Of a DNA stretch of 64,000 nt, positions 1-11,727 are shown piece by piece. Numbering within the stretch: position 1 is the first letter of the stretch; each line of letters starts with the position of its first letter. The notes beneath the pieces were generated by a model. It made no database searches. It saw only the letters and a list, made by a program, of their open reading frames with translations, and was not told the origin of the DNA. The stretch is taken from contig CM077826.1 of assembly GCA_039720395.1 (NCBI GenBank), positions 33,228,810-33,292,809 of the forward strand, written 5' to 3'. Made by a program: the position numbers and the translations under genes. Origin of the DNA: Liquidambar formosana (taxonomy: Eukaryota; Streptophyta; Magnoliopsida; Saxifragales; Altingiaceae).

Positions 1-745
1 CTGAGAATCCTTAGTCCATCAGACTGGGGACAACCTCTGTCCAACCCAGAAAACTTCCAGGCAATATTCTGCCTAATCTCTATAATTACTTTGATTATGA
101 GAAGGCATGGCAAAACACTTTCTTTGTACAAAATAAGATCAACGGTCATTCATGGATGATTTACTTTGATCAAAGATTTGATATCGAGACAGCCCTTTAT
201 GGTTTCTTAATTGGTGGTATTACTTTGGCCCCATCCAAGAAATCCTTCCAGAACAACCCGTCAATATTAGTAAGTCATTCACTTACTATGAGCAACAAAT
301 CCAGCCAAAACCTCATTTGCAAATCTTTCCAAAACTTTTCCTATTCTATGCAAATTTTGGTTTAGCATGGATTATGTTTTGGAGATATGATTATACAGGT
401 ACACAGCAACTTCCTTGCCTAGGGAGAACCTTCCATGTAAAATGGTGGGACAATGCCAAAACGGAACACATTACCCCTGAGGCTATTCAGAAATGGTTCC
501 AGAAACATCCGGCAATTCAGTCAACAGTTGGAGACTCATCCAAAGTTCTCCTGTCAAAAAATCAACTTATGACAAAATTGGCTGCTGCTCCTCCTAATAG
601 CAAAAAATTAAAAGCATATCTCCAAGAGGCTCTTTCATCTCTAAAGGAAGAAGAAGATGAACAGGGATCCTGTGCTTTGGTCAATTTAGGAGATGACAAT
701 GAAGATGACTGCTTTGGGATTCTCCCTCCCATTCCTCATCATTGA
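1..745 (+). pseudogene. Decayed retroelement or endogenous pararetrovirus-like ORF
   Basis: A coding relic that changes frame. About positions 90-255 read NYFDYEKAW, then GHSWMIYFD; the frame then shifts and reads YYEQQIQPKPHLQIFPKL, then a W-x-MFWRYDY stretch, FHVKWWD, and an acidic C-terminus ending at the stop at 743-745. This order (DY..AW, HSW...FD, FPK.L, W..Y, VKWWD) resembles a region common in plant pararetrovirus-like and retroelement polyproteins, recalled from family knowledge and not verified by a search. The upstream part of the element lies outside the window. The downstream tandem repeats and TATA box fit a terminal promoter. No reverse transcriptase or protease motif is present here, so the family is uncertain. 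It is broken by stops and a frameshift near 255-275. Confidence 0.42.
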
Positions 746-873
746 GCAAAGGCCAAATAAGGCCTTAGATCACCAACATAATCTTTGGCCACACCACAGC
801 AAAAGCTATCAGGCGTGCGAATCTACGTTATTATTGTACTTCCCGCCAGAGCATCATGACAATAAGCCTTTCA

Positions 874-1112
874 CATGGCAACAGTAACACCACTCAACCA
901 AAGCAATGGACACCGACAAGCATCCTCAACAGTAAAAGGCAACAAACAACCCTTTCATGGCAACAGTAACGCCACTCAGCAACAGGCAAATACCCTTCAC
1001 ATGGCAACAGTAACACCACTCAGCAACAGACAAGTACCCCCTTCACATGGCAACAGTAACGCCACTCAGCAATGAACAAGTACCCTTCACATGGCAACAG
1101 TAACTCCACTCA
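874..1112 (+). repeat. Tandem CATGGCAACAGTAAC repeats
   Basis: Five copies of a core reading CATGGCAACAGTAACRCCACTC begin at 874, 956, 1000, 1046 and 1090 (the last with T at the variable base). The last four are spaced 44-46 bp, giving a short imperfect tandem array directly upstream of a TATA box. Repeated blocks in this place are typical of promoter/enhancer regions of LTRs and pararetroviruses; that role is inferred. Confidence 0.75.
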
Positions 1113-1184
1113 AACAAAGTAGCAGGACCCTTTCACGTGATTGAAGAAGTACTGCTCAGCTTTATGAATAGGCATAGGAATCCT

Positions 1185-1420
1185 TTCTCCTATATAAGAG
1201 AAGGATGACCATTATAATCGGGGACTGGAATTGACTAGGTTTCTTCCTCTCCAGAAAATACCATCTCCCACTGTAATACTTCCCTCTCCATCCACTTTTG
1301 TAATACCTCCATCTTCATCTCAACTGCAAATTTATGCAATTGTATCTCTGCAATATTTGTAAGTTTTATAAAGCTTACTTTTATCATTTCATTTTGCAAT
1401 TGTTTTAAATTATCTATTAC
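1185..1420 (+). promoter_or_regulatory. Putative element promoter with TATA box
   Basis: TATATAAG lies at 1191-1198, about 100 bp after the tandem repeat array, and is followed by a pyrimidine-rich leader. Position after the ORF relic and repeats suggests the promoter of the same decayed element. No second LTR copy is in the window to define its borders. Confidence 0.4.
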
Positions 1421-2652
1421 CTATTTTATTTCTCATTATTATACATCATCCTAGGAAGTTAAGTTATTTAATGAAAATAAGCAAATAACCCCCCTTTTGA
1501 ATCCAAATAAAATATCAGAAAAATCAAATTTCAAGTATATCAAAATCTCATTTTCAAGTTTTAGTATAAAATCTGTCTCTCGACAGAATTTTCTAAAACA
1601 AACATGTGAGGAACCCAATCCAAACATGCTAATAAAATCCCATAAATCACAGAAGTCTTATAATATTATAAACTTCCATTACCGGCAAAAATTATCTTTA
1701 AAAACAAATATTTATGAAAATTTATTTTTTCCCAACACTTAGCCAAATTTCAACAGCTTAAACCCTTAATACTTTACTTTAAAATTATGAGTGTTACAAT
1801 ATTTATTATCATTTTTCTGTTGATGTGTAAACTGTTTAGGTGTTAATACATTTAATATATTGGGTTAATTCCTTTGTTTGAAATGGGAATACCTAGAGCC
1901 TATAAAACTAAACATTGTAATCATATTAGAATACTCTCTAAACGTTCTCTTCTTTGTTTTCCTCTATTCTTCTCTAACTATAATACTCTGTTCTTATCTT
2001 GCTTCATATCTTATTTATTTTCCATGGGCAATTTAGACGCGTTCTTTGCACCTGTCTGCTGTAGACATGTACTATGGATCAGACGGTCTAAGAGGACCTG
2101 GGTTGTATCTTAGAACCATATACGACTGCTAATTCCAACACGTGGGGAGGTGTATGAGACTTTAAGACAACGATATCATGCCTCACTGATTCATTTAGGC
2201 TATGTTCTCTATACTTTACTCCTTTTACTTTATGTGTTAATTTTGATAGATGTATATCTCATTCTATCATATTGTTAATTTGATATTCTATTTAATTGTG
2301 TAATTGTTTATAATATTGTGTAATTTATATTTGTGTAATTGTTCACAATGTAGAATTGAAATAAATTTTCTAACAATATACACACCATATGTTCCACAAC
2401 CTTAAGTTGATATATTTTAGGGTAAATTACAAGAAACCCCTTAATGTTTAACCATTTTTCACATAACCTCCCTGAAGGAAAAATGGTTGCAATGTTAGAC
2501 ACTTTACACATTTAGCAATTAGCGCTATCTTTAATCGCTATTTGTAGAATTAACAATAATCATGAAACGTTTTTTCATCTAATTCCATAAATAGTGATTA
2601 AAAGTAGTGCTAACTGTTGAATGTGTAAACTGTGTAAAGAGAAATTGGAACC
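1421..2652. other. AT-rich spacer without a supported gene
   Basis: No reading frame looks coding. A TATAAAA-like block occurs near 1899 and the stretch at 2425-2500 resembles common repeat sequence, but neither can be assigned. Confidence 0.5.
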
Positions 2653-3187
2653 ATTTTTTCTTTGGGCAAATTACTTTCACACCCCCTTGTGTTTACTAAC
2701 AAAAACATTAACACCCTCATATTTTCTAAAAATACACTGCCCTCCCTTACTTTCGAAAATAATATACACTTACACCGCACCCATCAATTGGCTGTTTAGG
2801 ATGTTAACGCAGATGGCTAACGTCATGCTAAAGCTGACCTTAAATGCCCATTTTGACCTTTTTGAAGCCAAAACGATTTGTTTGGACTGAGATGAGCTTT
2901 AAAAGCTCCTATTGCATCAGATTATGCTCACTATATTAAAGGTAAAAAGGGAAAGAAGAAGATAGAAGAGGGTTTCGAAGGAGGCTTGGCTTTAACTGTA
3001 CCTGAAAGCTTGCACCTACCCTACCCCCTCCCCCCCCCCCAAGGCCCCCATGGCCTGTTTCTTTATCCTTTCACCTTATATCTTCTCCTTTCATTTGATG
3101 TTAACCACATATATAAAGGAAGGTCATGGAAAAAAAAAAATCAAAAACAAAACCATTGAAAACCTCTGAAGGTGGGAATGGCAGTGG

Positions 3188-3391
3188 GAAAATTTGTGGG
3201 TTTCAAGTGTGTGGGAAAGAAAATTGCTAGAACTAATGGAGGTTGCCAGCTGTTAGAAAATTTATGGGTTTCAAATGTGTCCAAAAGAAAATTGTCGGAA
3301 TTAATGGAGGTTGCCAGTGGTCAGAAAATTTATAGGTTTCAAGTGTGTGGGAAAGAAAATTACCAGAATTAATGGAGGTTGCTGTCAGTTA
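3188..3391. repeat. 68-bp tandem repeat, three units
   Basis: Three consecutive 68-bp units, each starting GAAAATTT and containing GAGGTTGC, run from 3188 to 3391, and a fourth partial unit starts at 3392. They create a short open frame that is a by-product of the repeat (68 is not a multiple of 3). The array lies in the interior of the TIR element. Confidence 0.8.
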
Positions 3392-3715
3392 GAAAATTAG
3401 AGAAGATTTATGGAGACGTGGTTGTGATGGTGATCATGTGTGTAGTGGGGGTAGTAGTTGGAGGATGTCGGTGAGTGGTGGTAATGGTGGTCGTCAACAG
3501 TTCATGTGTGCCTCCGCAACCATAGAATGAAGGATAATCACCTCTATTGACGTTTTATATGGAGAAATTTTTCTTCACGAATCGATCTCCATCCTCGATC
3601 ATCAAACTCCAACCACCAATACTAGATTTTCGAAGTGAACTCTCTCTTCTCAACTCTATAAACGAAGGAGAAATAGGGAAATCTTAAAATGAATTTTATG
3701 ATTTTAATTGGGTAA

Positions 3716-6531
3716 TGTCACACCCCATTTTTGTCACCCTAATTTGAGGTCATCATTTCATGTAGGTTTTTATTTTATTTTTGAGTCTAGGCATTTGCAT
3801 TAGGATTTTATGGCATTGAAGATCATGCATATGAATTTTGGTTTGATTTGGAGTTCATTTCGATAGTCAATAAGAACTTTTGCGACTTTAAGGGCATAAT
3901 CGTCTTTTAAGTTGTATCTTTCCCATTTGACTTTGAAATGATCTCCAAGTTGTCAATTAGAGGTCATATGAGTATATAGAGTCTATATATAGGTTCAATT
4001 TGATAAATTAGTGGTTTAAGAACAATTCGGCAAATAACGGTTCAGGTTGGCTAAAAGACCCTTTCTTGGTTTGCTCGAATCGACTCATGTGACCCACTTA
4101 ATTTTCTCTCATTTAACTTCAATTGGGCCTTATTTTATCCCTAAATATGCTTAAAAAGGTTGAATTTTGATTTGGAAATCATTTGGCTTAACCTTGTGTG
4201 CAAACTCTAGCTTTGCGACAGTGGTGCACCATGGCTAGCTGCCTTTGTAAAACCTAACCATGCACCCATGGTTAAGGATTTTTGTCATAAAATGTCTAAA
4301 AATGTGTTCCTCATCAAACCACGGTCGTTTTGGCTTTTATTTCATCAAAATCGGACTTAATTTGACCCCCGAAAGACTTCCGGAAGGCGAAGGAGTATAA
4401 CCGAGGTATGCTGACGGGAGCCCTCGGGTGACCATCTGGGGCCAGACGGTCAGCCATCCAAGCCCGGATGGTCACCCGAGGGAATCCGTCTTTAAGTGGG
4501 ATTCTACCTCTTCCTTCCTCTTTTGATGGGTTTCTCCGCCCTTGCAACTTGTTTCCTTCTAAAATTGAGTAACTTTGAGTTGTTTGAGCACCAAGAGAGT
4601 CTCTAATAGCCCTAGGATCATTATTTAATGAATTAATCTTAACCACTGGTTTATGAGGTCAGTCCTCTATATAAAGAACATGATATTCAGCACATAGAGA
4701 GGCCACAAGTGCACTTTATACTTAGAGAGAGAGGAGTTACGAGTTGGGAGAGCTAAAGAACATCAAGGGGAGGCTCTTCAACCTTAGGCAAGCAAGAGAA
4801 CAAGGATTCTAAAGGCAAGGGAAGCTCTACATAAGGTAAATGTACTGTCAATTGTTGAATTTAGTCTTTTTTCCTTCTTCTTCTCCTTCTTTCTTCATGA
4901 TAGTTTTAGTGCATGTAGTAGCTTTGCATATTGATTAAATTCAATGCTTTTGTGATGTTATATATATGATTTTAAGGTTATTCATGGGTTAATATGTTTG
5001 ATAGTCCTTAGTTACCTAGGGTTTTGAAAGCGTTATCCTTTTTATCCTTTCAAGTCATGTATGTTTCATATAGCCTATTTGTTGTGATTATTTCGGTTTT
5101 TCTTCATCATGGTTGGTTTATATGTGTGATTTGGAGTTGAGCCATGTTGGGTTTTGCATTCATATAGTTTATTTTCTAGGGTTTTGGAGAAGTTATCATT
5201 TTCTAAGGATAATTATCCTTTTTAGGGGGTAGAGTTCTGCATAAAGGTATTCAGGAATGTGTTTAAGCATGAAATCTCTTCTATTATGTTCTTAAGTATA
5301 TATTTTATGTAAGATATGTTGATAGAACCTTCATACGAGGTGATTTCCACGTAAAATTATCTTAGAATAATTTTGCTTAAGAAAGCTCGCCGTAAGAAGG
5401 CATATTTTCATGTTTTACATAAAATATCATATTTTTGACTTGAGTTAGCTTTGTTTGCATGCTTAATGATATTATTTGATATTCTCATGATTATTATAGA
5501 GTCTTTGCATATTTCTTAGTCTTGCATGCATGTTAGAAGGCATATTCTATGTAGGAACATACTAGGGTTTCTTGTTTCCTTTTAATTATTGCTTTTGCAT
5601 GATTATTAGGATAATTTTGGGACTTTTAGTATTCTGTCCAGATTAGTATATTGTTCTTCTTGCATGGTTTTGCGTACTTGTAAGGGTGCAAACAGGTACA
5701 ATGCTTGTCCTATCGCAAATAGGGCCGCTATTGCTTGAAATTGCTAATGCTTAGAGCTATTGCGCTCAGGTAAGTGGGTTTGAAGGTGCCCCAATTCACC
5801 TTTCTTTTCTTGTTCTTTCTCTTCTCCCTCCTAGGGTTACTTCTTATTACGGACATATGGTAATTATCAAGGGTTTCCTTCATTAATAAAATTCTGGTTT
5901 TCTATCAAAGTTTCTATCTTGTGGAAGTTTTCAATTTTGGACTATTCAATACATTTTTGAACAAAGAAACCTAGGATTTTTACCATAGGTTTGTATTAGG
6001 TTGTAACCCTATTCTTTTCGAACTACGTGAACTTTGATCCATGTATTTCACTGCATGGTACGTAGGCGCTCGTTTTGAGGCTCAAGTCCATTCTAGGATC
6101 CAAGTATCCTAGGTTTTTCTTCTCTTTTCTTCTTTTTCTGTTTTGTTTTACTTGTTTGATTATGCATGGATGAGATGGATGGATGGAATATATGTTATGC
6201 ATGCTGCCTTGTGATGATATATGATGATATTTGAGTGAAAAAGATCTTAAGTTAGCCTCATCAAATTAAGAGACCAATTCGGGCGATGTGGGTGCCTATT
6301 GGCTTTGCCCAGAACCTTTCCACGTCGTAACTTAGCCCCCGAATCCAATTTTCTGGTTTCAAAGACTTTGCTTTTCCTTTAATGGAGTCATGCGGTTTTT
6401 GAAAATAAAACATTTTTATGGTTTTCCTCTTTTCCTTAAAAAATGAGGTGGCGACTCCTTTTTGTTTGTTGTCTTTCACCTTTGTATTTTTTGCCAAACC
6501 CTTGTGGGCCACGTTTTTTCGTGGGTTCACA
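3716..6531 (+). mobile_element. Solo LTR (family A, TGTCACACCCC...TTCACA)
   Basis: The unit starts TGTCACACCCCATTTTT and ends GTGGGTTCACA, with a perfect 5-bp duplication GGTAA at 3711-3715 and 6532-6536. Length is 2816 bp with no gag-pol, so it is a solo LTR. A TATATAA block at 4664-4670 gives plus orientation. GAGGTGGCGACTCC near the 3' end is a motif seen in long LTRs of Ty3/gypsy-related non-autonomous elements; that assignment is from family knowledge. It is homologous to the inverted LTR at 27302-30367 and to the split LTR at 32617-45521, though the first ~100 bp differ. Confidence 0.9.
4421..4482. repeat. Perfect 16-bp-arm stem-loop inside the LTR
   Basis: CCCTCGGGTGACCATC (4421-4436) and GATGGTCACCCGAGGG (4467-4482) are exact reverse complements around a 30-nt loop. 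Equivalent, less perfect stem-loops occur in the two related LTRs at 29700-29734 and 33251-33285. Confidence 0.85.
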
Positions 6532-6553
6532 GGTAATACACTAAACGATGCGT

Positions 6554-8241
6554 TGTTAGGATTATGCCCTAGAGCCAATAATAGAGATGATTGTTTAGGG
6601 ATTAGGAACAATCAATTGATTTCATTTACGCTTGTCACATTTATTATTGATTTAATAAAAGCGCTTATTCTATTATGTTTATATGCATCATTTATATCTA
6701 CATAATATGTCATGGAGTTAGAGTTGAGAATACGAAATTACAAAGTGTTGTAATTTTAAGACTATAAATATATCTCTGGCTAAACTCCTAAAACATTCCT
6801 AGTTGAAGGTTTACTATAATGGACAGTAATGAACCATAGGACTTGCACTTGTTAGGTTGACTCTATAGGACGATAGCTAGTCTCAAGTTATTTATGTGTA
6901 GACACTACAACCAACAAGTGAGTGCCTATTATAAGAATAGGTACGCTGAATGTGACCAAAGATATGAGATAAACTGAATAGAGTTTTAACCTGCCTGTCA
7001 ATCAGTTTTTCATTGTTATAGTGGTACAAGTAATCCTTAAACCCGAGACACCATGGTTGCCTTATACATGTAGCTTTAGAAGTTTGATAATACTAAGTGC
7101 AGATCCTTATAGGGGTCTGCAAGGGTGTTCATTGGCCCTGCTGCTATGTGTGTAAAGGCATGTGAGTGATCAACAAGGAATCCACCACTCTCAGGAAAAA
7201 GAGAGTAAATGTCTCATATGGCATTCATTGAATATAACTCATTAAATCTATGGGCCCATGGCATAATGAATATGGAAAGGAGTTTCCATAAGTTCATCAT
7301 TGAGTTGATATTAATGAATGAGTATAAAGCAATTGAACTAGGGATTTGACAGACTTTCATATCCTATTAGTTCAATTGGAGACATTGTATTGACGGAAGG
7401 ATGTAATTGTAACCCATAAACTATAACAGAAGGGTTCTTTGTAAATGACTATTTACCTCATTAAAGACCACACCATAAGCCATATACTAGGTGTTATTCA
7501 TGGTTAGTAGAAACCCTAATTGATATAAATGAGTTATAATCAATTAGGGAACTGAAAGGAGTTTCAATTAGACCTTCTAATGGAAAGTGTTCCATTGTGC
7601 ACAACATGTGCTATACCTACTACTTGATGATGTGAGCCCAATGGGTCACACACTAATCATGCTAAGAGAGCTTGAAAGTCTATGAGAGAAAGGGCATAAG
7701 TGAATAAAAGAAGATTTCTTAAGGGGCAAGGTTGTATAAGATACAAATTAGAGGGGTTATTGTGCAATTAAGAGTAATTACACAAAACCCTCTAGGATTT
7801 GGAATGCCCCCTAGGGCCGACCCTATGTGGAGGCTATTTAATGCCTCTTATGATGTGATGACATCATCACAATTAGAATCCCCAAGGGCTAGTCGAAATT
7901 CCCAAGGAGGCTCTCTTTCTCTCTCTCTCTTCTCCACCTCTAGCAACAACAAGAAAGAAGAAGGAAAGGACTTCAAGCTTAAGCTAGGTGTGGATACCGT
8001 TGGAAGCAGTACACTTGGACTGCTCATTCATTGCTACCCGGAGTTCAAGCTTGGAACAAAAAAGAGAAGACAAAGCTTGGAGCATAAAAGAGAAGACTTT
8101 ATTCAACTGTAAATATCCTAACTCTCTTTGTAGCTAGGGTTTTTGTTTTGTATTATGCATAATTGGATTCATGGGATTGGGAATCGTAGGAAAATTTTAA
8201 TTCCGCCTTTGTAGTTTTCCCCTCTAGTTCGATTCCCAACA
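6554..8241 (+). mobile_element. Solo LTR, probable Copia (TGTTAGGATTATG...CCCAACA)
   Basis: The unit starts TGTTAGGATTATGCCCTAG and ends GATTCCCAACA, with a perfect 5-bp duplication TGCGT at 6549-6553 and 8242-8246. Length is 1688 bp without coding domains. Reading frames inside it, including one at 7732-8112, have no recognisable domain. Its 3' half (GGCCGACC..., then GTGGATACC and CAGTACACTTG) resembles the minus-strand LTR fragment at 26780-27296, so the two belong to related families. Confidence 0.9.
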
Positions 8242-9022
8242 TGCGTTTAGTGTATTTTGTTTATGCAATTTGTTGTTTTTCCATTAAAACGATGTGTTTT
8301 ATAGGAGGGTATGTCTGTCATTTTGCAACTTTGCAACTCCATTAACTTCGTTAAATTGTCCGTTCTAATAAGGAAAGGGCAATGTATTTTCAGAAAGTAT
8401 GAGGGTGTCAATGTTTTTGTCTGTAAATACAGGGGGTGTGGATGTAATTTACCATTTTTCTTTAGGGGGTTTATGTGCAAAAACAAACCAAACATTAGGA
8501 AGTTTATTGTAATTTATCTTATGTTTTGTTGCACTAATTGGTGCACACGTCACATATGCACATGAAAATTTTTTTAATTGTAAAATATATTACAAACTAA
8601 ACTCCTAAACAAAAGGAGACATTGGGCTGTTTGAACAAACCTAAAAACCTGGCCTAGCTGAGGATAAGTCTGGCCAGTTTTGCTTTCATACTGCAAGGTA
8701 AGTTCCTTTTTCTTGTTAAATAGTTCAACTTTGTTCTAAAAATAAGGCATAAACACAAGTTTTTTTCAAACCAACTGTGAGTTGATTTATTTAAAAACCA
8801 TATAACAGTTATGGACTAAACCTAATCTGATCCAGTTTTTGAAGTTCCCAAACAAGCTCAACATATACCAGGAGCTAATCTTTAATGGAAAGTCAACTAT
8901 GTTTCCACAAATGCCAAGATATCCAAGTTTGCATATCAATGGTTTCGGCCAATTTAGTCGATATGATACAAAAGCTACATTCAACATGAAAAAACAAAAT
9001 ATATAGCCAACCAAAGTTTACT

Positions 9023-9211
9023 CTTTTTTTTTTTTTTTTTGGTTTTCCAAGGTGTCCCGAGGCTTCGCCAAGGACTAATCCTCCGATGTACTGTCGAGCG
9101 CCGAAACAGGGGACCTCTCCCAAGAAAGTTTGCTACATCCATAAGGGCTCGAACCCGAGACCCTTGCTTAAGTGACCTAAGCCCCTTCCACTCAGGCCAA
9201 CCTTCTTTGGT
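9023..9211 (-). mobile_element. tRNA-derived SINE
   Basis: Read on the minus strand it has an A-box-like TGGCCTGAGTGG (9188-9199), a B-box-like GGGTTCGAGCCC (9145-9156), and a 3' poly-A seen as the T-run at 9024-9041. It is flanked by a 14-bp duplication AACCAAAGTTTACT at 9009-9022 and 9212-9225. Length of about 190 bp fits plant SINEs. Pol III promoter boxes, poly-A and target duplication together make this secure; the family name is not known to me. Confidence 0.9.
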
Positions 9212-9438
9212 AACCAAAGTTTACTTTGATTCAAAACTCTCAGGTCATGTTTGATTTCCATCTGCTTCTTGGGGATTGTTAGAATCCCAGTTCGATACTC
9301 CCTTGCTATTGAATATTGCAAATTTTGAAGAATTGACAAATTTATTTCTCTTTTCCATATCTAAGAAACAAGAATACTATTTGAGGAATGAAAATTGCCT
9401 ACGAGATTCCTCAGTTACTAAAACTTAAAAGGTGCATC

Positions 9439-10365
9439 TAGGTCTGGCGATTGGGCGGTTATGGGTGGGTATAGGCGGGCCTAAATGGGTTGCATTAAAA
9501 TTTCACCCAAACCCAACCCAACCCAACCCAACCCGTTTAAGTACTAAAACCTGTATAACTAGCACCCACCGACAGCTCCATTAATGCCAGACGACCGACT
9601 CACTCCCAACGCCGGTGGTTTCATCGATTGTTTTTTTTTTCCCTAAGTTCTAATGTAGATACCACCTCTTCTCTGGCCGGCTGACAGACCTCACTCCCAC
9701 CGATGGTCTTCATCAGATATTACTTTATTTATTTATTTTTGGTAAAAATCAATGATCTGATCTTTAGGGAGTTACGATGTGTTTTTTTTTTTTTTTTTTT
9801 CTTTTCCAAATCTAATGTAGATCCACCGCCTCCTCTCTTATTGGCCAACTGATAATTCTCAAAACATCCCATGATATATATTTTTTTAAGAAAAAAACCC
9901 CACCTGGCGTGAATGATGGCGGTGCTAATGGGGTGACAGACATCTTCATCTCTGACATGTTCAGCACTACTGGCGAAGGGAACCTCAGCCGGCGAAGTTT
10001 GTGTGGTGATTGTCGCTTTGATCCAGATGTGTGATGTGGCAAGGAGTGTTGTGGTGTTGAAGGAGACGAGCATCGAAGGAGGGGAGCGACAAGGATTGAA
10101 AGAGACGAGCGACGGCAGTGAAGATAGATTGAAATCCTATAGGAGATGAGCAGCGGGGTTAAACGTTCAAACTTCAGAATTCAGACCCTATCGGGTTTGT
10201 TTCACACTCAATAAATTTTTTGTAAACTTGATTAGACCCAATTATTAGTTGGGTTTCTAATGGCACCCATTTACAACCCAATTAATAAAATTATTTGAAC
10301 ACACCCATTTAACTTAGGATGGGTTTAGGCAGGTTCATGGGTTTGGGTGCAAATTGCTAGCCCTA
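9439..10365. mobile_element. hAT-like non-autonomous TIR element
   Basis: The ends are imperfect inverted repeats: TAGGTCTGGCGATTGGGCGG on the left, and TAGGGCTAGCAATTTGCACCC read inward from the right. Flanking 8-mers GGTGCATC (9431-9438) and GTTGCATC (10366-10373) match at 7 of 8 bases, and an 8-bp duplication is the hAT hallmark. The interior holds an (ACCCA)n-type stretch near 9510-9530 and T-runs but no transposase. Confidence 0.68.
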
Positions 10366-10373
10366 GTTGCATC

Positions 10374-11727
10374 TCATACACAATGCAACTATGTCGCACG
10401 GTGTTGATCTATGTCAAGATGGCATGTGTAGAGCTACAATGCTTGCATGTTGGGAAGTGGAAAGCAAAAAGAAAGAGAAAAAGGAGAGAGGAACTTCTTT
10501 GATCAACGAATTCTTCAAAGTTCTATGAATACAATCATCTTAGGATTTAAAATTTAATTTAATAAATAAAAAATTAATTCATAAAGGATAAAATGATCTT
10601 TAAAAATTTAAATGGGGAAAAAATAATCAATAAATAAATTTTCAGGTTAAGGCACTTTTAGAAATAATATATATGTAGATACAAATGAATCATTTCTCTT
10701 TCTATCAATAGCATAACCCTAAACGGTTCAGTGAGTTATTTGTCCAGGATATGGCGCAACTCCCCTACTTATAGTACTTTACAAACTAAACCCACCCCAC
10801 CACCAACCCCACTCCAAAAAAGATTATTAAAAAAAAAGGAAAAACTCTGCTTATGTCATTACTTTATTTAATCCATAAAACCTTGCCAAATTATAAATAG
10901 ACCAAACCACAAAAACCCAAACTGTCTTGGGGTTGCCCATAACCTGAGAATAGGTTTTATCAGTACCAAGTAGAGGTTTCCCATAACCTGAATAACTTAC
11001 AAACAATACTGTAATTAAGAGAAAAATAACTGACTTCCATTATCGCCTATTTTCACTATTGCTGTCTATACAATCGGACCAAGCTCCACCTCTTTAATGA
11101 TAGGGCTACATTACGGATTAACTAATGCACCCTTTACACCTCCCAATGTGGACCACCGCATTAGGAGTAGAGCATGATACTTATCCTTCGACATAATTAA
11201 AAGCTTCTGTGTAGAATCAGACATTAGAAGTTAAATGTTCAGTGAACAAGAGATTTTACATTTAAAGATACTTCTGAGTTCCAAATTGTAACCTATCTGG
11301 CCAGGTCCCTTGCCCATCCAGTATAAAAGAAAAGAAACAAAACACACATCCTTCTACATACCTGATAGCAATATTAAAATTCAGTTCCTGTCATGATTTT
11401 TCTTCCAAAGAAGTAGATTCAGTACGTTAAATACTGCAAAACCCAACAATACAATTTGATTCTTTCAGAAGTACATCATCATTTAATGACAACCCCCCCT
11501 TTTTTTCCTCACCTCCCATACAGCTGCTAAAGATGGTTTTTGTGAAAACAAAACATAATTGCATTGGGAAAGAAACACCCGCTACCTTGCAAGACAAAAT
11601 CTTCAATATGGACAGTCATTCCCTGTTTGAATGCTCCAACAGCTACCAGATGTTAATACCTAACTATGGTTGTAAGATTCTTCCTCTTTTTCCTTTTTTT
11701 TTGATGAAGCAGTTGTAAGATTCTCTC
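10374..11727. other. Spacer and probable 3' UTR of the RNA-binding protein gene
   Basis: No coding region is supported. The part nearest 11728 lies just beyond the stop codon of the minus-strand RNA-binding protein gene and should include its 3' UTR; a polyadenylation site cannot be fixed. Confidence 0.5.

Larger units (their letters stand above)
2664..8453. mobile_element. Composite TIR transposon with two nested solo LTRs
   Basis: About 90 bp at 2664-2752 (start GGGCAAATTAC, then CACCCCCT and a CACCCTCAT block) is repeated in inverted orientation at about 8370-8453 (end GTAATTTACC). Outside the ends lie ATTTTTTCTTT (2653-2663) and ATTTTTCTTT (8454-8463), a plausible 10-11 bp target duplication with one T-run slip. 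Removing the two nested solo LTRs with one target copy each leaves about 1276 bp with no transposase, so this is a non-autonomous, Mutator-like candidate. The class is inferred from terminal sequence and duplication length. The low-complexity duplication is weak evidence, and two independent inverted copies of a short repeat cannot be excluded. Confidence 0.55.

Noticed and set aside
8893..9339. Minus- and plus-strand frames across 8.9-9.3 kb
   Set aside because: They run through the SINE and its poly-T tract and show no protein domain.
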